A stretch of 64,000 bases of DNA from Colwellia sp. 20A7 (GCF_009832865.1 NZ_CP047130.1:4030001-4094000), one strand, 5' to 3'. Positions 1 to 9,754 are shown, counted from the first letter of the stretch. Notes: generated by a model from the sequence alone, not told the origin. A program made the numbers and translations.

Positions 1-2
1 CA

Positions 3-359
3 ACAAAATGGCTGATAAAAAGTTGCCAATGGTTAGGTTTAACGACGAAATTACGTACTAGCCCTGAAGATAAAATAGAAAAAATGCGTTTAGCTATGAC
101 TCTAAAACGTAGCAAGGACAAATTAACTCGATTACCTAATGCAGATCAGGCTATTTTACATCTTCAACAAGAATACGATTTACTGATTAGTAAACTAAAT
201 GACTATTACCAAATTCGCAAAACTCTACTGACAGAAAAGCGAGAACAGGTATTAGCGGATGTTGAAAAATCTGAATTGATGAAACAATATAAAGAATTAA
301 AAGTTAAATTGAGTGAGCAGCAAAAAAATTGGCATACTCTCACCGCAAAACTCACATAA
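3..359 (+). CDS. Hypothetical coiled-coil protein, 5' end outside the window
   Basis: I do not recognise the family. An ATG-initiated reading would start at 84, but the frame is open to the first bases of the window and the ATG at 84 has no convincing ribosome binding site, so this is probably the C-terminal part of a longer gene. The visible part is rich in Lys, Glu, Gln and Leu with heptad-like spacing (about residues 25-90 of the 91-residue ATG version), suggesting a long helical hairpin or coiled coil. It has no signal peptide or membrane segment. It lies 92 bases before sthA on the same strand. The function is unknown. Confidence 0.55.
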   Translation, partial: TKWLIKSCQWLGLTTKLRTSPEDKIEKMRLAMTLKRSKDKLTRLPNADQAILHLQQEYDLLISKLNDYYQIRKTLLTEKREQVLADVEKSELMKQYKELKVKLSEQQKNWHTLTAKLT

Positions 360-451
360 TAATCAATAAAATACAAATCAATTGATTACCATTTTCCTTA
401 AATCCTGCTAATATTTTCATAATAAATGTAATCAGGGTTTGGGGAAAACTT

Positions 452-1882
452 TTGGCTAAAGCTAATACAACGAAATCAACGAGTGAGAAAACATTTGATT
501 ATGATGTAATCATTATCGGTACAGGTCCTGGCGGCGAAGGCGCTGCAATGGAACTATCAAAAAAAAATAAAAAAGTCGCTATTATTGAGCGTTACAAAGA
601 CGTTGGTGGCGGTTGTACTCATTGGGGGACAATTCCTTCAAAAGCATTACGTCAAAGTGTTAGTCGATTAACAGAATATAATGCTAGCCCTTTATTTCGT
701 GGGCATAATAAAGCGAAGCGTTTAACCTGCGCAGAAATTCTAAACCATGCCTCTTCAGTTATAAGCAAGCAAGTACAGCTTCGTAGTGGCTTTTATGATC
801 GTAACCAAGTAGAACTGATTACTGGTGATGCATCTTTTATTGATAGTAATACCATCCAAATTATAAAAAAGGATGGTTCAATAGAAAAAATTAGCGCTGA
901 AAAAATTGTTATTGCTACCGGCTCACACCCTTATAGACCCGATGATATTAACTTTAATCATCCACGCGTATATGACTCAGACACTATTCTTTCCCTTAAA
1001 CATGAGCCCCGCTCTATTATCATCTATGGCGCGGGTGTTATAGGCAGTGAATATGCATCGATTTTCCGTGGACTTAGTGTAAAAGTAGATTTAATTAATA
1101 CGCGTGATCGACTTCTCTCTTTCTTAGATGATGAAATATCAGATGCTTTAAGTTATCACTTATGGAATAACGGTGTAGTTATTAGACACGGTGAGCAAAT
1201 AAAACGTGTTGAAGCCACCGATCAATCCGTTATTGTATATTTAGAGTCCGGGAAAAAGATGCGAGCGGACTGTCTTTTATTTGCTAATGGGCGTACCGGT
1301 AATACTGCTGATTTAAACTTAGAAAATGCCGGATTAAAAGCAGATGGACGTGGACAGCTAAAAGTAAACAACAAATATCAAACCCATATTGAAAATATTT
1401 ATGCAGTTGGCGATGTTATTGGTTATCCAAGCTTAGCCAGTGCCGCTTACGATCAAGGCCGATTAGCAGCATCAGCTATGATAGATCATCAAAGTACAGC
1501 TATGTTGATAGCTGACATCCCTACAGGTATATATACGATTCCTGAGATCAGTTCAGTTGGTAAAACAGAACAAGAATTAACAGAAGCAAAAATACCTTAC
1601 GAAGTAGGCAGAGCACAGTTCAAACATTTAGCCAGAGCCCAAATCACTAATAGCTTAGTTGGCTCTTTAAAAATTCTTTTTCACCGTGAAACTAAAGAAA
1701 TTTTAGGTATTCATTGTTTTGGTGAAAATGCTGCTGAAATTATTCACATTGGGCAAGCTATTATGCAACAAACTAATGGTGGTAATACTATTGAATATTT
1801 CGTTAATACTACCTTTAATTATCCAACAATGGCTGAAGCATTTCGTGTTGCCGCATTAAATGGATTAAATAGATTATTTTAA
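452..1882 (+). CDS. sthA: Soluble pyridine nucleotide transhydrogenase SthA
   Basis: A 476-residue flavoprotein that transfers hydride between NADPH and NAD+ in the cytoplasm, balancing the two pools. The N-terminal FAD dinucleotide fold carries [15 protein letters not shown]. The family signature [16 protein letters not shown] follows: SthA has lost one cysteine of the redox-active pair found in lipoamide dehydrogenase, and here too the second position is not Cys. A second nucleotide-binding fold begins at [17 protein letters not shown] is bound again at [16 protein letters not shown], and a C-terminal dimerisation domain completes the enzyme. Length matches the E. coli enzyme with about 10 extra N-terminal residues. 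The start codon is TTG, preceded by a purine-rich GGGG stretch; no ATG fits the conserved N-terminus better. Transcribed alone. Confidence 0.96.
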   Translation: MAKANTTKSTSEKTFDYDVIIIGTGPGGEGAAMELSKKNKKVAIIERYKDVGGGCTHWGTIPSKALRQSVSRLTEYNASPLFRGHNKAKRLTCAEILNHASSVISKQVQLRSGFYDRNQVELITGDASFIDSNTIQIIKKDGSIEKISAEKIVIATGSHPYRPDDINFNHPRVYDSDTILSLKHEPRSIIIYGAGVIGSEYASIFRGLSVKVDLINTRDRLLSFLDDEISDALSYHLWNNGVVIRHGEQIKRVEATDQSVIVYLESGKKMRADCLLFANGRTGNTADLNLENAGLKADGRGQLKVNNKYQTHIENIYAVGDVIGYPSLASAAYDQGRLAASAMIDHQSTAMLIADIPTGIYTIPEISSVGKTEQELTEAKIPYEVGRAQFKHLARAQITNSLVGSLKILFHRETKEILGIHCFGENAAEIIHIGQAIMQQTNGGNTIEYFVNTTFNYPTMAEAFRVAALNGLNRLF

Positions 1883-1916
1883 CCCGTTTAATTTTAGGAA
1901 AATTGACCATGCCAGT

Positions 1917-1950
1917 AGTTACATAGCTTATTAAATTAAGTTATGTAACT
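1917..1950. repeat. Inverted repeat downstream of sthA
   Basis: Arms of 14 bases (AGTTACATAGCTTA and TAAGTTATGTAACT) pair with one mismatch around a short AT loop, 34 bases after the sthA stop. There is no clear T-run on the plus strand, so it may be an RNA 3'-end stabiliser or weak terminator. Confidence 0.45.
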
Positions 1951-2027
1951 TATACCTACTCTAATAAATGACTTCACTCGTGTTGGTGAAAATAGCCAAT
2001 AAAATTATTAATCGGTAAGAAATGACA

Positions 2028-2546
2028 ATGAATAATAAAATACTATTTATGGCAAGCTTAATATTATTTAGCTGTTTTAGCTTTGCTAATAATAATTATA
2101 GTATTTATTTAGTGAGGCACGCGGAAAAAATAGATAATTAAAAAGACCCAAAGCTAAGCGAATGCGGAAAGCAACGTGCTCAGCAATTATCAAAGATATT
2201 ATCTAAAGTCAATATATCTGCAATATATAGCACTAAGTATCAAAGAACGATGCAAACTGCAGAGCCTATGTCTAGATTAGAGCAACTAAAAATACAGCAT
2301 TATGATCCAAATAATTTAGAGTTGTTTTCACTACAATTAAAACAAGAAAAGAGAAATACGCTTATTGTTGGCCACAGTAATACTACACCAGTGTTAACAG
2401 AATTATTAGCTCAGCAAAAAGTAGCCCCATTAACAGAAGATAATTATCAGTATTTATACCAAGTTCAGATTTTAAATGATCAACCTATATTAACGATTTT
2501 ACAACAACCTATAAGTTGCCAAACTATTAATAAAGGTTCTAAATAA
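2028..2546 (+). pseudogene. Histidine phosphatase family protein with in-frame TAA
   Basis: The reading frame begins MNNKILFMASLILFSCFSFA, a signal peptide, followed by the phosphohistidine motif YLVRHAEK. It then hits a TAA at 2139-2141 and continues in the same frame with family-typical sequence: KLSECGKQRAQQL, IYSTKYQRTMQTAEP and, near the end, LIVGHSNTTP, which supplies the second catalytic histidine. Joining the frame across the stop gives a protein of about 172 residues, a normal size for an exported SixA/phosphoglycerate-mutase-like phosphatase. One base change explains the break. The downstream piece (from ATG 2250) lacks the RHAE nucleophile and would be inactive. An alternative start at 2022 adds two residues. 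Confidence 0.8.
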
Positions 2547-2591
2547 TTCCCCCTTATTAAGCGAGTAAATATTCCTTTCTCTCTTAAACAA

Positions 2592-2628
2592 AAAAAGGGT
2601 TAGATATAAATTATATCTAACCCTTTTT
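2592..2628. terminator. Bidirectional rho-independent terminator
   Basis: A perfect 18-bp stem (A5GGGTTAGATATAA paired with its complement) with a one-base centre, flanked by A5 and T5, so it can act in both directions. It sits between the histidine phosphatase remnant and the convergent malic enzyme gene. Confidence 0.9.
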
Positions 2629-2645
2629 AGCTAATATGGTATCAA

Positions 2646-3887
2646 TTAAAGCATATATTCTTCAGGCATAGGCAAAGCAGCAACGCCGGAATCAATCGCA
2701 GCTTGAGCAACAGCTCTAGCAACCACAGCCAACAAACGAGAATCCATTGGTTTAGGGATAATGTAATCTTTACCAAAACTTAGTTCTTTCACGCCACTAG
2801 CGGTTAAAACTTCAACTGGAACAGTTTCTTTTGCTAAGGCACGAATAGCATGAACAGCGGCAATTTTCATTTCATCATTAATAGTACGAGCACGAACATC
2901 TAACGCACCACGGAAAATAAATGGGAAACAGAGAACGTTATTTACCTGATTTGGATAATCACTACGACCCGTAGCAATGATAAGATCGTCTCTAGCAGCG
3001 AGTGCATCTTCAGGTTTAATTTCCGGATCTGGGTTTGAGCAAGCAAAAATTATAGGTTTAGGTGCCATTAGCTTAACTTGAGCTTGTGATAATAAATTAG
3101 GACCAGAAACCCCAACAAATACATCAGCACCAGTGATAGCGTCATCTAAAGTACGTTTATCGGTGTTATTGGCAAATAATTTTTTATATTCATTTAAATC
3201 ATCACGACGTGAATGTATAACCCCTTTAGTATCCAGCATATAAATCTTCTCTCGCTGTGCACCACACTTAATCAATAATTCCATACAAGCAATAGCGGCA
3301 GCACCTGCGCCCAAGCAAACGATATTAGCTTGGTTTATATCTTTACCTTGAATATCCAAAGCATTCATCATACCTGCTGCAGTAACAATCGCAGTACCGT
3401 GTTGATCATCATGAAATACTGGAATTTTACAGCGTTCAATTAACGCTTTTTCTATAGCAAAGCATTCTGGAGCTTTGATATCTTCAAGGTTAATTCCACC
3501 GAAGGTGTCAGCGATGTTAGCAACGGTATTGACAAACTCTTCAACAGTTTTGTGTTTTACTTCAATATCAAATGAATCAATATTAGCAAAGCGTTTAAAT
3601 AATAATGATTTACCTTCCATTACTGGTTTTGATGCCATAGGGCCTAAATTACCCAAACCTAAAATTGCAGTACCATTAGTGATAACAGCAACCGTATTTC
3701 CTTTTGCTGTATATTTATAAACATCGTCAGGGTTCTCAGCTATGGCTCTTACCGGCTCTGCGACACCAGGGCTATAAGCCAGAGATAGATCTTCACTCGT
3801 TTCAGCTGCCGTAGTTAATGCTACGCTAATTTTTCCTGGCGTTGGTAAAGAATGGTAATCAAGTGCTTGTTGACGAAGATCTGACAT
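2646..3887 (-). CDS. NADP-dependent malic enzyme, short form
   Basis: A 413-residue enzyme that oxidatively decarboxylates malate to pyruvate, supplying NADPH. The malic N domain contains SPGVAEPVRAI near the start and the active-site region KAPECFAIEKALIE. HDDQHGTAIVTAAGMMNAL follows, and then the Rossmann motif VCLGAGAAAIACMELL of the NAD-binding domain. The protein ends at the malic domain (IIPKPMDSRLLAVVARAVAQAA), so it lacks the phosphotransacetylase-like C-terminal half that makes E. coli MaeB about 760 residues. Cofactor preference for NADP is inferred from the family, not from a residue I can point to. It is a single gene whose 3' end faces the terminator at 2592-2628. Confidence 0.93.
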   Translation of the reverse strand: MSDLRQQALDYHSLPTPGKISVALTTAAETSEDLSLAYSPGVAEPVRAIAENPDDVYKYTAKGNTVAVITNGTAILGLGNLGPMASKPVMEGKSLLFKRFANIDSFDIEVKHKTVEEFVNTVANIADTFGGINLEDIKAPECFAIEKALIERCKIPVFHDDQHGTAIVTAAGMMNALDIQGKDINQANIVCLGAGAAAIACMELLIKCGAQREKIYMLDTKGVIHSRRDDLNEYKKLFANNTDKRTLDDAITGADVFVGVSGPNLLSQAQVKLMAPKPIIFACSNPDPEIKPEDALAARDDLIIATGRSDYPNQVNNVLCFPFIFRGALDVRARTINDEMKIAAVHAIRALAKETVPVEVLTASGVKELSFGKDYIIPKPMDSRLLAVVARAVAQAAIDSGVAALPMPEEYML

Positions 3888-4300
3888 TATTATTTCCTAG
3901 TGCATTAGTTGGTTATATTATTATAAATGACAAGTTATTTACTATTATGTGATTCGTTTTTTATAGTGTATTGCATTGCTTATTACTTTATCAAGACCAT
4001 TTAACTATATAGAATTGCTGCAAACTTTATTAAACATAAACTTTATTGAGTAATTAATCATATTATTTAACTAAATAACGAATATTAGAGCAGAGTATTA
4101 TTAACAAAGTACTACTGATAACAGAGAAATACCATATATTAGAGCTGGTAACAGTTTCCTGAAAATAAGCCCGTTATCATAGAATATGTCGGAGAAGTTG
4201 TATGATTTTACGCTAAAGTACAATATTGACAGTTGTCATGAATAACCATTCAAGTGGTGACATTTTATAAGCTCCCGGAATGCCCCGTTAAAAGACAGGC
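3888..4300. other. AT-rich intergenic region without a recognisable gene
   Basis: About 410 bases between the start of the malic enzyme gene and the terminator array behind rpsQ. It must hold the malic enzyme promoter, but I see no clear -35/-10 pair, repeat or small ORF that I can support. Confidence 0.6.
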
Positions 4301-4302
4301 AT

Positions 4303-4340
4303 AAAAAAAGACCTTAACAAATAAATGTTAAGGTCTTTTT
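4303..4340 (-). terminator. Terminator hairpin, array unit 1
   Basis: Minus-strand stem AAGACCTTAACA/TGTTAAGGTCTT followed by a T-run. The most distal copy from rpsQ. Confidence 0.85.
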
Positions 4341-4378
4341 GATAACTATTTAAGTTTAAAAAGTATTAAAAATACTAA

Positions 4379-4438
4379 TTAAGCTTTAGTAATTACATCA
4401 ATACATTTCCACTTATCTTTATGAGCAGACTTAGAAAG
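4379..4438 (-). pseudogene. rpsQ 3'-tail copy, variant A
   Basis: The minus strand reads SKSAHKDKWKCIDVITKA and stop, homologous to the S17 C-terminus. An in-frame stop lies shortly upstream, so it cannot be a gene on its own. Confidence 0.75.
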
Positions 4439-4476
4439 TTATGTCAATTTCTTTTGCTTAACCAAAATACAGGCAT

Positions 4477-4514
4477 AAAAAAAGACCTTAACAAATAAAT
4501 GTTAAGGCCTTTTT
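4477..4514 (-). terminator. Terminator hairpin, array unit 2
   Basis: Same stem as unit 1 with a GGCC/GGTC wobble change in the stem base; T-run kept. Confidence 0.85.
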
Positions 4515-4553
4515 GATAACTATTTAAGTTTAAAAAGTATTAAAAAATACTAA

Positions 4554-4616
4554 TTAAGCTTTAGTAATTACGTCAACACATTTCCACGTACCTTTATGAG
4601 CAGGCTTAGAAATCAT
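4554..4616 (-). pseudogene. rpsQ 3'-tail copy, variant B
   Basis: 20 codons, MISKPAHKGTWKCVDVITKA and stop, on the minus strand; same stop codon and 3' context as rpsQ. Probably untranslated. Confidence 0.75.
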
Positions 4617-4650
4617 GTTAATTTTGCTTACTTAACCAAAATATGGACAT

Positions 4651-4688
4651 AAAAAAAGACCTTAACAAATGAATGCTAAGGTCTTTTT
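4651..4688 (-). terminator. Terminator hairpin, array unit 3
   Basis: Stem AAGACCTTAGCA/TGTTAAGGTCTT (minus strand) with one wobble pair, then a T-run. Confidence 0.85.
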
Positions 4689-4726
4689 AATAACTATGTA
4701 AGTTTAATAAATATTAAAAATATTGA

Positions 4727-4786
4727 TTAAGCTTTAGTAATTACGTCAATACATTTCCACTTATCTTTATGAGCAGACTTAGAAAG
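4727..4786 (-). pseudogene. rpsQ 3'-tail copy, variant A (second copy)
   Basis: Nearly identical to 4379-4438; one of the differences (ACATCA to ACGTCA on the plus strand) lies in the DV codons. Confidence 0.75.
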
Positions 4787-4824
4787 TTATGTCAATTTCT
4801 TTTGCTTAACCAAAATACAGGCAT

Positions 4825-4862
4825 AAAAAAAGACCTTAACAAATAAATGTTAAGGCCTTTTT
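4825..4862 (-). terminator. Terminator hairpin, array unit 4
   Basis: Identical in layout to unit 2, 348 bp away. Confidence 0.85.
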
Positions 4863-4901
4863 GATAACTATTTAAGTTTAAAAAGTATTAAAAAATACTA
4901 A

Positions 4902-4964
4902 TTAAGCTTTAGTAATTACGTCAACACATTTCCACGTACCTTTATGAGCAGGCTTAGAAATCAT
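4902..4964 (-). pseudogene. rpsQ 3'-tail copy, variant B (second copy)
   Basis: Repeats the 20 codons of 4554-4616. Confidence 0.75.
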
Positions 4965-4998
4965 GTTAATTTTGCTTACTTAACCAAAATATGGACAT

Positions 4999-5036
4999 AA
5001 AAAAAGACCTTAACAAATGAATGCTAAGGTCTTTTT
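4999..5036 (-). terminator. Primary terminator of the S10 operon
   Basis: First hairpin after rpsQ, 39 bases beyond its stop codon. Minus-strand stem AAGACCTTAGCA/TGTTAAGGTCTT with a T7 run; this is the copy that should end most transcripts. Confidence 0.9.
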
Positions 5037-5074
5037 AATAACTATGTAAGTTTAATAAATATTAAAAATATTGA

Positions 5075-5326
5075 TTAAGCTTTAGTAATTACGTCAACTA
5101 ATTTCCAGTTTTTAGACTTAGAAATTGGCGCAACTTCAGTAATAGTTACTAAGTCACCTTCGTTACATACGTTAGCTTCATCATGAGCTTTCAACTTAGT
5201 TGAACGCGTGATGTACTTACCATACATAGGGTGCTTAACGCGACGTTCGATCATTACAACGATAGACTTATCCATCTTGTTACTGATAACAACGCCTTGT
5301 AGTGTGCGGATTTTAGCTTCGCTCAT
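5075..5326 (-). CDS. rpsQ: 30S ribosomal protein S17
   Basis: 83 residues, the normal size. A primary 16S rRNA binding protein with an OB fold ([21 protein letters not shown], then [19 protein letters not shown]). Its ATG overlaps the rpmC stop by one base (TAATG), so it is translationally coupled. It is the last gene of the operon; in most gammaproteobacteria rplN of the spc operon follows, but here a repeat-bearing terminator region does. The final ~20 codons are copied four times downstream. Confidence 0.98.
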   Translation of the reverse strand: MSEAKIRTLQGVVISNKMDKSIVVMIERRVKHPMYGKYITRSTKLKAHDEANVCNEGDLVTITEVAPISKSKNWKLVDVITKA

Positions 5327-5517
5327 TACTTACCTGCCTTTTCAGTGATGATAGTCTTAACACGTGCAATATTGCGACGTACAGTTCTTAGCAAATGAGT
5401 TTGTGCTAATTGACCAGTGCTTGCTTGCATGCGGTAGTTAAACTGCTCACGTAGAAGCTCTAGTAATTCAGCATTAAGCTCTTCAATGCTTTTTGCTTTA
5501 AGTTCACTAGCTTTCAT
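5326..5517 (-). CDS. rpmC: 50S ribosomal protein L29
   Basis: 63 residues forming the two-helix L29 hairpin at the peptide exit tunnel. The signature [20 protein letters not shown] is intact. The start overlaps the rplP stop by one base and the stop overlaps rpsQ by one base, so three cistrons are translated in a coupled chain. Confidence 0.98.
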   Translation of the reverse strand: MKASELKAKSIEELNAELLELLREQFNYRMQASTGQLAQTHLLRTVRRNIARVKTIITEKAGK

Positions 5518-5930
5518 TACATTACCGTCCTAGTTACGAAGGTAGTTTTAAACGGAAGTTTAGCAGCTGCTAAAGCAAATGCTTCGCGCGCTACTTCTTC
5601 AGGAACACCTTCCATTTCATAAAGAACACGGCCAGGAAGAATTTGGCAAACCCAATATTCTACTGAACCCTTACCTTTACCCATACGAACCTCAAGAGGT
5701 TTTTTGGTAATTGGCTTATCAGGGAAAACGCGTATCCAGATTTTACCTTGACGCTTAACATGACGAGTCATGGCACGACGAGCGGCTTCAATTTGGCGTG
5801 CAGTCATACGACCACGCTCAACCGATTTCAAACCGAAAGTACCGAAGCTAACTGAACTACCAACCTGTGCAAGACCACGGTTACGTAATTTAAATTGCTT
5901 ACGGAATTTAGTACGTTTTGGTTGTAACAT
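5517..5930 (-). CDS. rplP: 50S ribosomal protein L16
   Basis: 137 residues. Binds 23S rRNA near the A-site tRNA elbow. [33 protein letters not shown] and [13 protein letters not shown] are the expected blocks; the Arg-rich segment that is hydroxylated in E. coli ([11 protein letters not shown]) is present. It lies 12 bases after rpsC. Confidence 0.98.
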   Translation of the reverse strand: MLQPKRTKFRKQFKLRNRGLAQVGSSVSFGTFGLKSVERGRMTARQIEAARRAMTRHVKRQGKIWIRVFPDKPITKKPLEVRMGKGKGSVEYWVCQILPGRVLYEMEGVPEEVAREAFALAAAKLPFKTTFVTRTVM

Positions 5931-5942
5931 TACTTATTCCTC

Positions 5943-6638
5943 TTACTTCGCTTTGCGGTTGTTCTTTCTTTTAGGCTTAGCCGCTGGTTGTTCTGCCACA
6001 AGTGGCATTTTACCAATGATTTCGCCTTTAAAGATCCAAACTTTAATACCAATTACACCATAAGTCGTGTCGCCACGCGCAATTGCGTAGTCGATATCAG
6101 CACGTAATGTATGTAAAGGTACACGACCTTCACGATACCATTCAGCACGTGCAATATCAGCGCCGCCTAAACGACCGCTAACTTGAACTTTGATACCCTT
6201 AGCACCTAAACGCATAGCGTTTTGCACGGCACGCTTCATAGCGCGACGGAACATAACACGACGTTCTAATTGACTAGCAATACTGTCAGCAACAAGCTGC
6301 GCATCCATTTCTGGCTTACGTACTTCAGCAATGTTGATTTGAGCAGGAACGCCGGCAATTTTAGACACAGCTAAACGTAACTTCTCAACATCTTCGCCTT
6401 TCTTACCGATAACAACACCCGGACGAGCCGTGTGAATAGTTACGCGGATAGATTTAGCTGGACGTTCAATAACTACTTTAGATAGTGAAGCGCGTTTAAG
6501 CTTTTCTTTTAAAAATTCGCGAACCTTATGGTCGCCGTCTAAGTTGCTAGCAAAATCTTTGCTGTTAGCAAACCAAGTAGACGCGAAAGGTTTCGTGATA
6601 CCTAGGCGAATACCGGTAGGATTAACTTTTTGACCCAT
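5943..6638 (-). CDS. rpsC: 30S ribosomal protein S3
   Basis: 231 residues. Head protein of the small subunit lining the mRNA entry channel. It starts [13 protein letters not shown], has the KH type 2 motif [13 protein letters not shown] around residue 75, and the C-terminal S3 domain (RREG-like [20 protein letters not shown]). The short C-terminal tail after about residue 208 is basic and variable, as in relatives. Confidence 0.98.
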   Translation of the reverse strand: MGQKVNPTGIRLGITKPFASTWFANSKDFASNLDGDHKVREFLKEKLKRASLSKVVIERPAKSIRVTIHTARPGVVIGKKGEDVEKLRLAVSKIAGVPAQINIAEVRKPEMDAQLVADSIASQLERRVMFRRAMKRAVQNAMRLGAKGIKVQVSGRLGGADIARAEWYREGRVPLHTLRADIDYAIARGDTTYGVIGIKVWIFKGEIIGKMPLVAEQPAAKPKRKNNRKAK

Positions 6639-6650
6639 ACTAATATACTC

Positions 6651-6983
6651 CTAAGAATCAGACACAATCACAGTAATGTGACTAGTGCGCTTGATGATGC
6701 GATCGGCTCGGCCTTTCGCTCGTGGCATAATACGTTTCATTGTTGGACCATCGTCAATCATAATTGTTTTAACGAATAATTCATCAATATCTGCACCTTC
6801 ATTGTGCTCTGCATTAGCAATCGCTGAATTAAGAACTTTTTTAACTAACTCGGCAGCAGATTTATTGCTGAAGGTTAATATTTCAAGTGCTTTTTCAACG
6901 TGTACGCCACGGATTTGATCCGCGACTAAACGTGCTTTTTGCGCAGAACCACGGGCAAATTTATGTATAGCAATTGCTTCCAT
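6651..6983 (-). CDS. rplV: 50S ribosomal protein L22
   Basis: 110 residues. Core L22 fold ([19 protein letters not shown]) and the long beta hairpin that reaches into the exit tunnel ([20 protein letters not shown]), the segment where macrolide-resistance changes occur in other bacteria. Nothing unusual is visible there. It lies 11 bases after rpsS. Confidence 0.98.
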   Translation of the reverse strand: MEAIAIHKFARGSAQKARLVADQIRGVHVEKALEILTFSNKSAAELVKKVLNSAIANAEHNEGADIDELFVKTIMIDDGPTMKRIMPRAKGRADRIIKRTSHITVIVSDS

Positions 6984-6994
6984 CTAACTTCCCC

Positions 6995-7270
6995 TTACTT
7001 CTTCGCTTTCTTATCAGCGACATGACCGCGATAAGTACGAGTTGGTGCAAATTCTCCTAATTTGTGACCGATCATTTCTTCGGTTACAAATACAGGAACG
7101 TGTTGACGGCCATTATGGACAGCTATGGTCAATCCGATCATCGTAGGGATGATCATTGAACGACGGGACCAAGTCTTAATTGGCTTTTTATTCCCGCTTT
7201 CCACCGCTTTCTCTACCTTCGTCAACAAGTGTAGGTCAATAAAAGGACCTTTCTTGAGGGAACGTGGCAT
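6995..7270 (-). CDS. rpsS: 30S ribosomal protein S19
   Basis: 91 residues, [16 protein letters not shown] through [18 protein letters not shown]. Forms the S13-S19 pair in the subunit head. It follows rplB after an 88-base spacer, the largest gap inside the operon, with no hairpin obvious enough to call. Confidence 0.98.
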   Translation of the reverse strand: MPRSLKKGPFIDLHLLTKVEKAVESGNKKPIKTWSRRSMIIPTMIGLTIAVHNGRQHVPVFVTEEMIGHKLGEFAPTRTYRGHVADKKAKK

Positions 7271-7358
7271 GGTGATTCCTTAATTATCAGTACCCTACCT
7301 ACCGAAATTAGTCGATTTAACTATTCGATAATGTAGAGTATTTAGTTTAATGCACTAA

Positions 7359-8183
7359 TTACTTAGTACGACGACGTACGATAAATTTATCAGTACGCTT
7401 ATTCGAACGAGTCTTGTAACCCTTAGTTGGTACACCCCAAGGTGATACCGGATGACGACCGCCAGATGTTTTACCTTCACCACCACCGTGTGGATGGTCA
7501 ACTGGGTTCATGGCAACACCACGAACAGTTGGGCGAACACCGCGCCAGCGTGAAGCACCAGCTTTACCCAGAGAGCGAAGCATGTGTTCAGCATTGCCGA
7601 TTTCACCTAAAGTAGCACGACAATCTGCTTCAACTTTACGCATTTCGCCAGAGCGAAGACGTAAAGTAACGTAAGCACCATCTTTCGCAACTAATTGTGC
7701 GTAAGTACCAGCAGCACGAGCAATTTGCGCGCCCTTACCTGGTTTAAGTTCGATTGCATGCACAACACTACCTAATGGCGTGTTGCGTAAAGGCATAGTA
7801 TTACCCGGTTTAATAGGAGCATCAACACCAGACTGGATAGAATCACCAGCTTTTAAGCCTTTAGGGGCTAAGATGTAACGACGCTCACCATCTGCGTATA
7901 ATACTAAAGCGATGTTAGCACTACGATTTGGATCGTATTCTAAACGCTCTACTTTCGCAGGGATACCATCTTTATTTCGTTTAAAATCAACGATACGATA
8001 ATGTTGCTTATGACCACCACCAATGTGACGAACCGTAATGCGACCATTATTGTTACGACCACCAGACTTAGACTTAGTGTCTAATAATGGTGCGTAAGGC
8101 TTACCTTTATGAAGCTCTTTGTTTACCACTTTAACTAGGTGACGACGACCCGGAGAAGTAGGTTTACATTTTACAATAGCCAT
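7359..8183 (-). CDS. rplB: 50S ribosomal protein L2
   Basis: 274 residues. Essential for subunit joining and peptidyl transfer. N-terminal OB domain, SH3-like domain, and the C-terminal loop [19 protein letters not shown] that contains the conserved histidine near the catalytic centre. 11 bases after rplW. Confidence 0.98.
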   Translation of the reverse strand: MAIVKCKPTSPGRRHLVKVVNKELHKGKPYAPLLDTKSKSGGRNNNGRITVRHIGGGHKQHYRIVDFKRNKDGIPAKVERLEYDPNRSANIALVLYADGERRYILAPKGLKAGDSIQSGVDAPIKPGNTMPLRNTPLGSVVHAIELKPGKGAQIARAAGTYAQLVAKDGAYVTLRLRSGEMRKVEADCRATLGEIGNAEHMLRSLGKAGASRWRGVRPTVRGVAMNPVDHPHGGGEGKTSGGRHPVSPWGVPTKGYKTRSNKRTDKFIVRRRTK

Positions 8184-8194
8184 TTTAACTACTC

Positions 8195-8497
8195 CTATGA
8201 TTCAGCGCCAACGAAGTCGATGTCACTACCTTCTGCAAGAGTTACGTAGGCTTTTTTCCAGTCGTTACGACGACCAAAACGAGCACCGGTACGTTTTACT
8301 TTACCCTTAACATTAAGTGTATTAACACCTACAACAGAAACTTCAAAAAGCTTCTCAACGGCCGCTTTAATTTCAGCTTTAGTTGCATCAGTAGTAACTT
8401 TGAAAACAACAGTGTTGTTTGCTTCAGCTGCTACAGTTGCTTTTTCAGAAATATTTGGTGCTAAAAGCACTTTCAACAAACGTTCTTCGTTTATCAT
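8195..8497 (-). CDS. rplW: 50S ribosomal protein L23
   Basis: 100 residues. Sits at the exit tunnel rim and is the docking site for trigger factor and [23 protein letters not shown] and the basic [19 protein letters not shown] are typical. The start overlaps the rplD stop in an ATGA tetranucleotide, indicating coupled translation. Confidence 0.98.
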   Translation of the reverse strand: MINEERLLKVLLAPNISEKATVAAEANNTVVFKVTTDATKAEIKAAVEKLFEVSVVGVNTLNVKGKVKRTGARFGRRNDWKKAYVTLAEGSDIDFVGAES

Positions 8498-9099
8498 GCT
8501 AGTATCCCCTCAATTTCTTTAACTGCATCAGCAGTAATTAAAACTTTTTCGAAACCAACTAAGCTTACAGGATCAATTGCTGCAACGTCACGAACGTCAA
8601 CTTTATATAAGTTGCGTGCTGATAAGAACAAGTTCTCGTCAACTTCTTTAGTTACAATCAATACATCTTTAAGCTCTAAGCCTTTCAACTTAGCAACTAA
8701 TTCTTTAGTTTTAGGTGTTTCTACCGAAAAATCGTTCACTACAACTAAACGTTCTTGACGAACTAGTTCAGATAAGATGCTAGCAATAGCACCACGATAC
8801 ATTTTACGGTTAACTTTTAAACTGTGATCTTGAGGTTTAGCAGCGAATGTTACGCCACCAGAACGCCAGATTGGACCACGAGTAGTACCGGCACGAGCTC
8901 GGCCTGTACCTTTTTGACGCCATGGTTTTGCACCACCGCCGCTCACTTCTGAACGAGTTTTCTGAGCACGAGTACCTTGACGAGCACCAGCTGCATATGC
9001 AACTACTACTTGGTGTACTAAAGCTTCATTAAACTCACGTCCAAAAGTTGCTTCAGAAACTTCAAGAGCACCTGATGCGTCTTTTAATGATAATTCCAT
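8494..9099 (-). CDS. rplD: 50S ribosomal protein L4
   Basis: 201 residues. Binds 23S rRNA and extends a loop ([19 protein letters not shown]) into the exit tunnel; in E. coli it also represses its own operon through the S10 leader. The start is set at the ATG at 9099, matching MELSLKDA of homologues and 8 bases from AGGAG; a GTG one codon upstream (9102) is less likely. Confidence 0.97.
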   Translation of the reverse strand: MELSLKDASGALEVSEATFGREFNEALVHQVVVAYAAGARQGTRAQKTRSEVSGGGAKPWRQKGTGRARAGTTRGPIWRSGGVTFAAKPQDHSLKVNRKMYRGAIASILSELVRQERLVVVNDFSVETPKTKELVAKLKGLELKDVLIVTKEVDENLFLSARNLYKVDVRDVAAIDPVSLVGFEKVLITADAVKEIEGILA

Positions 9100-9115
9100 C
9101 ACAAAATCTCCTGGA

Positions 9116-9754
9116 CTAAGCTTTAACAGCTGGTTTGATGATTACGTTACCGTTGATAGCACCCGGAACTGCACCTTTAACAAGCAACAAGTTACGTTCT
9201 GCGTCAACGCGAACCAATTCAAGGTTTTGTGTAGTAACGCGCACAGCACCCATGTGACCAGACATTTTTTTGCCTTTGAAAACGCGACCTGGTGTTTGAC
9301 ACTGACCTAACGAACCGTTAGATCTGTGAGAAATCGAGTTACCATGAGTTGCATCTTGCATGCTGAAATTCCAGCGCTTGATACCACCTTGGAAACCTTT
9401 ACCTTTAGAGGTACCGGTTACATCTACTAATTTAGTGTCATTGAAAATCTCAACAGTGATTTCACTGCCAGCTTCAATATCGCTACCTTCATTTGCATTT
9501 AAGCGGAATTCCCACAGGCCACGACCTGCTTCAACGCCTGCTTTAGCGAAATGACCAGCTGCTGGTTTGTTAACACGGCTTGCTTTACGCTTGCCCGTAG
9601 TAACTTGAAGCGCTGAATAACCATCGTTATCTACAGTTTTAACCTGAGAAACACGGTTCGCTTCAACTTCTAGAACTGTAACAGGAGTAGAAACGCCATC
9701 TTCTGTGAAGACACGAGTCATACCCACTTTACGTCCAACTAGACCTATAGTCAT
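9116..9754 (-). CDS. rplC: 50S ribosomal protein L3
   Basis: 212 residues. Early 23S rRNA assembly protein whose central loop approaches the peptidyl transferase centre. [20 protein letters not shown] carries the glutamine region methylated by PrmB in E. coli (Q of GQxQTPG). 14 bases after rpsJ. Confidence 0.98.
   Translation of the reverse strand: MTIGLVGRKVGMTRVFTEDGVSTPVTVLEVEANRVSQVKTVDNDGYSALQVTTGKRKASRVNKPAAGHFAKAGVEAGRGLWEFRLNANEGSDIEAGSEITVEIFNDTKLVDVTGTSKGKGFQGGIKRWNFSMQDATHGNSISHRSNGSLGQCQTPGRVFKGKKMSGHMGAVRVTTQNLELVRVDAERNLLLVKGAVPGAINGNVIIKPAVKA

Larger units (their letters stand above)
4301..5074 (-). repeat. 174-bp tandem repeat array: terminator plus rpsQ 3'-tail copies
   Basis: Five units begin at 4301, 4475, 4649, 4823 and 4997, exactly 174 bp apart. 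Each starts with a terminator hairpin (minus-strand sense) and continues with a copy of the last ~20 codons of rpsQ; the fifth unit runs into the real rpsQ end. Two variants alternate: A (units 1 and 3) and B (units 2 and 4). 4381-4728 and 4729-5076 are therefore nearly identical 348-bp blocks, so a two-unit block was duplicated after the first duplication. In variant B the minus strand reads MISKPAHKGTWKCVDVITKA then TAA, against [16 protein letters not shown] then TAA in the true gene. Confidence 0.92.

Noticed and set aside
2139..2141. Recoded stop in the histidine phosphatase
   Set aside because: The codon is TAA, not TGA, and no structure supports readthrough; a plain nonsense mutation is simpler.
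4301..5074. Regularly spaced repeats that could look like a CRISPR array
   Set aside because: Units are 174 bp with no short repeat/variable spacer pattern; the whole unit is repeated and includes terminators and rpsQ tail copies.
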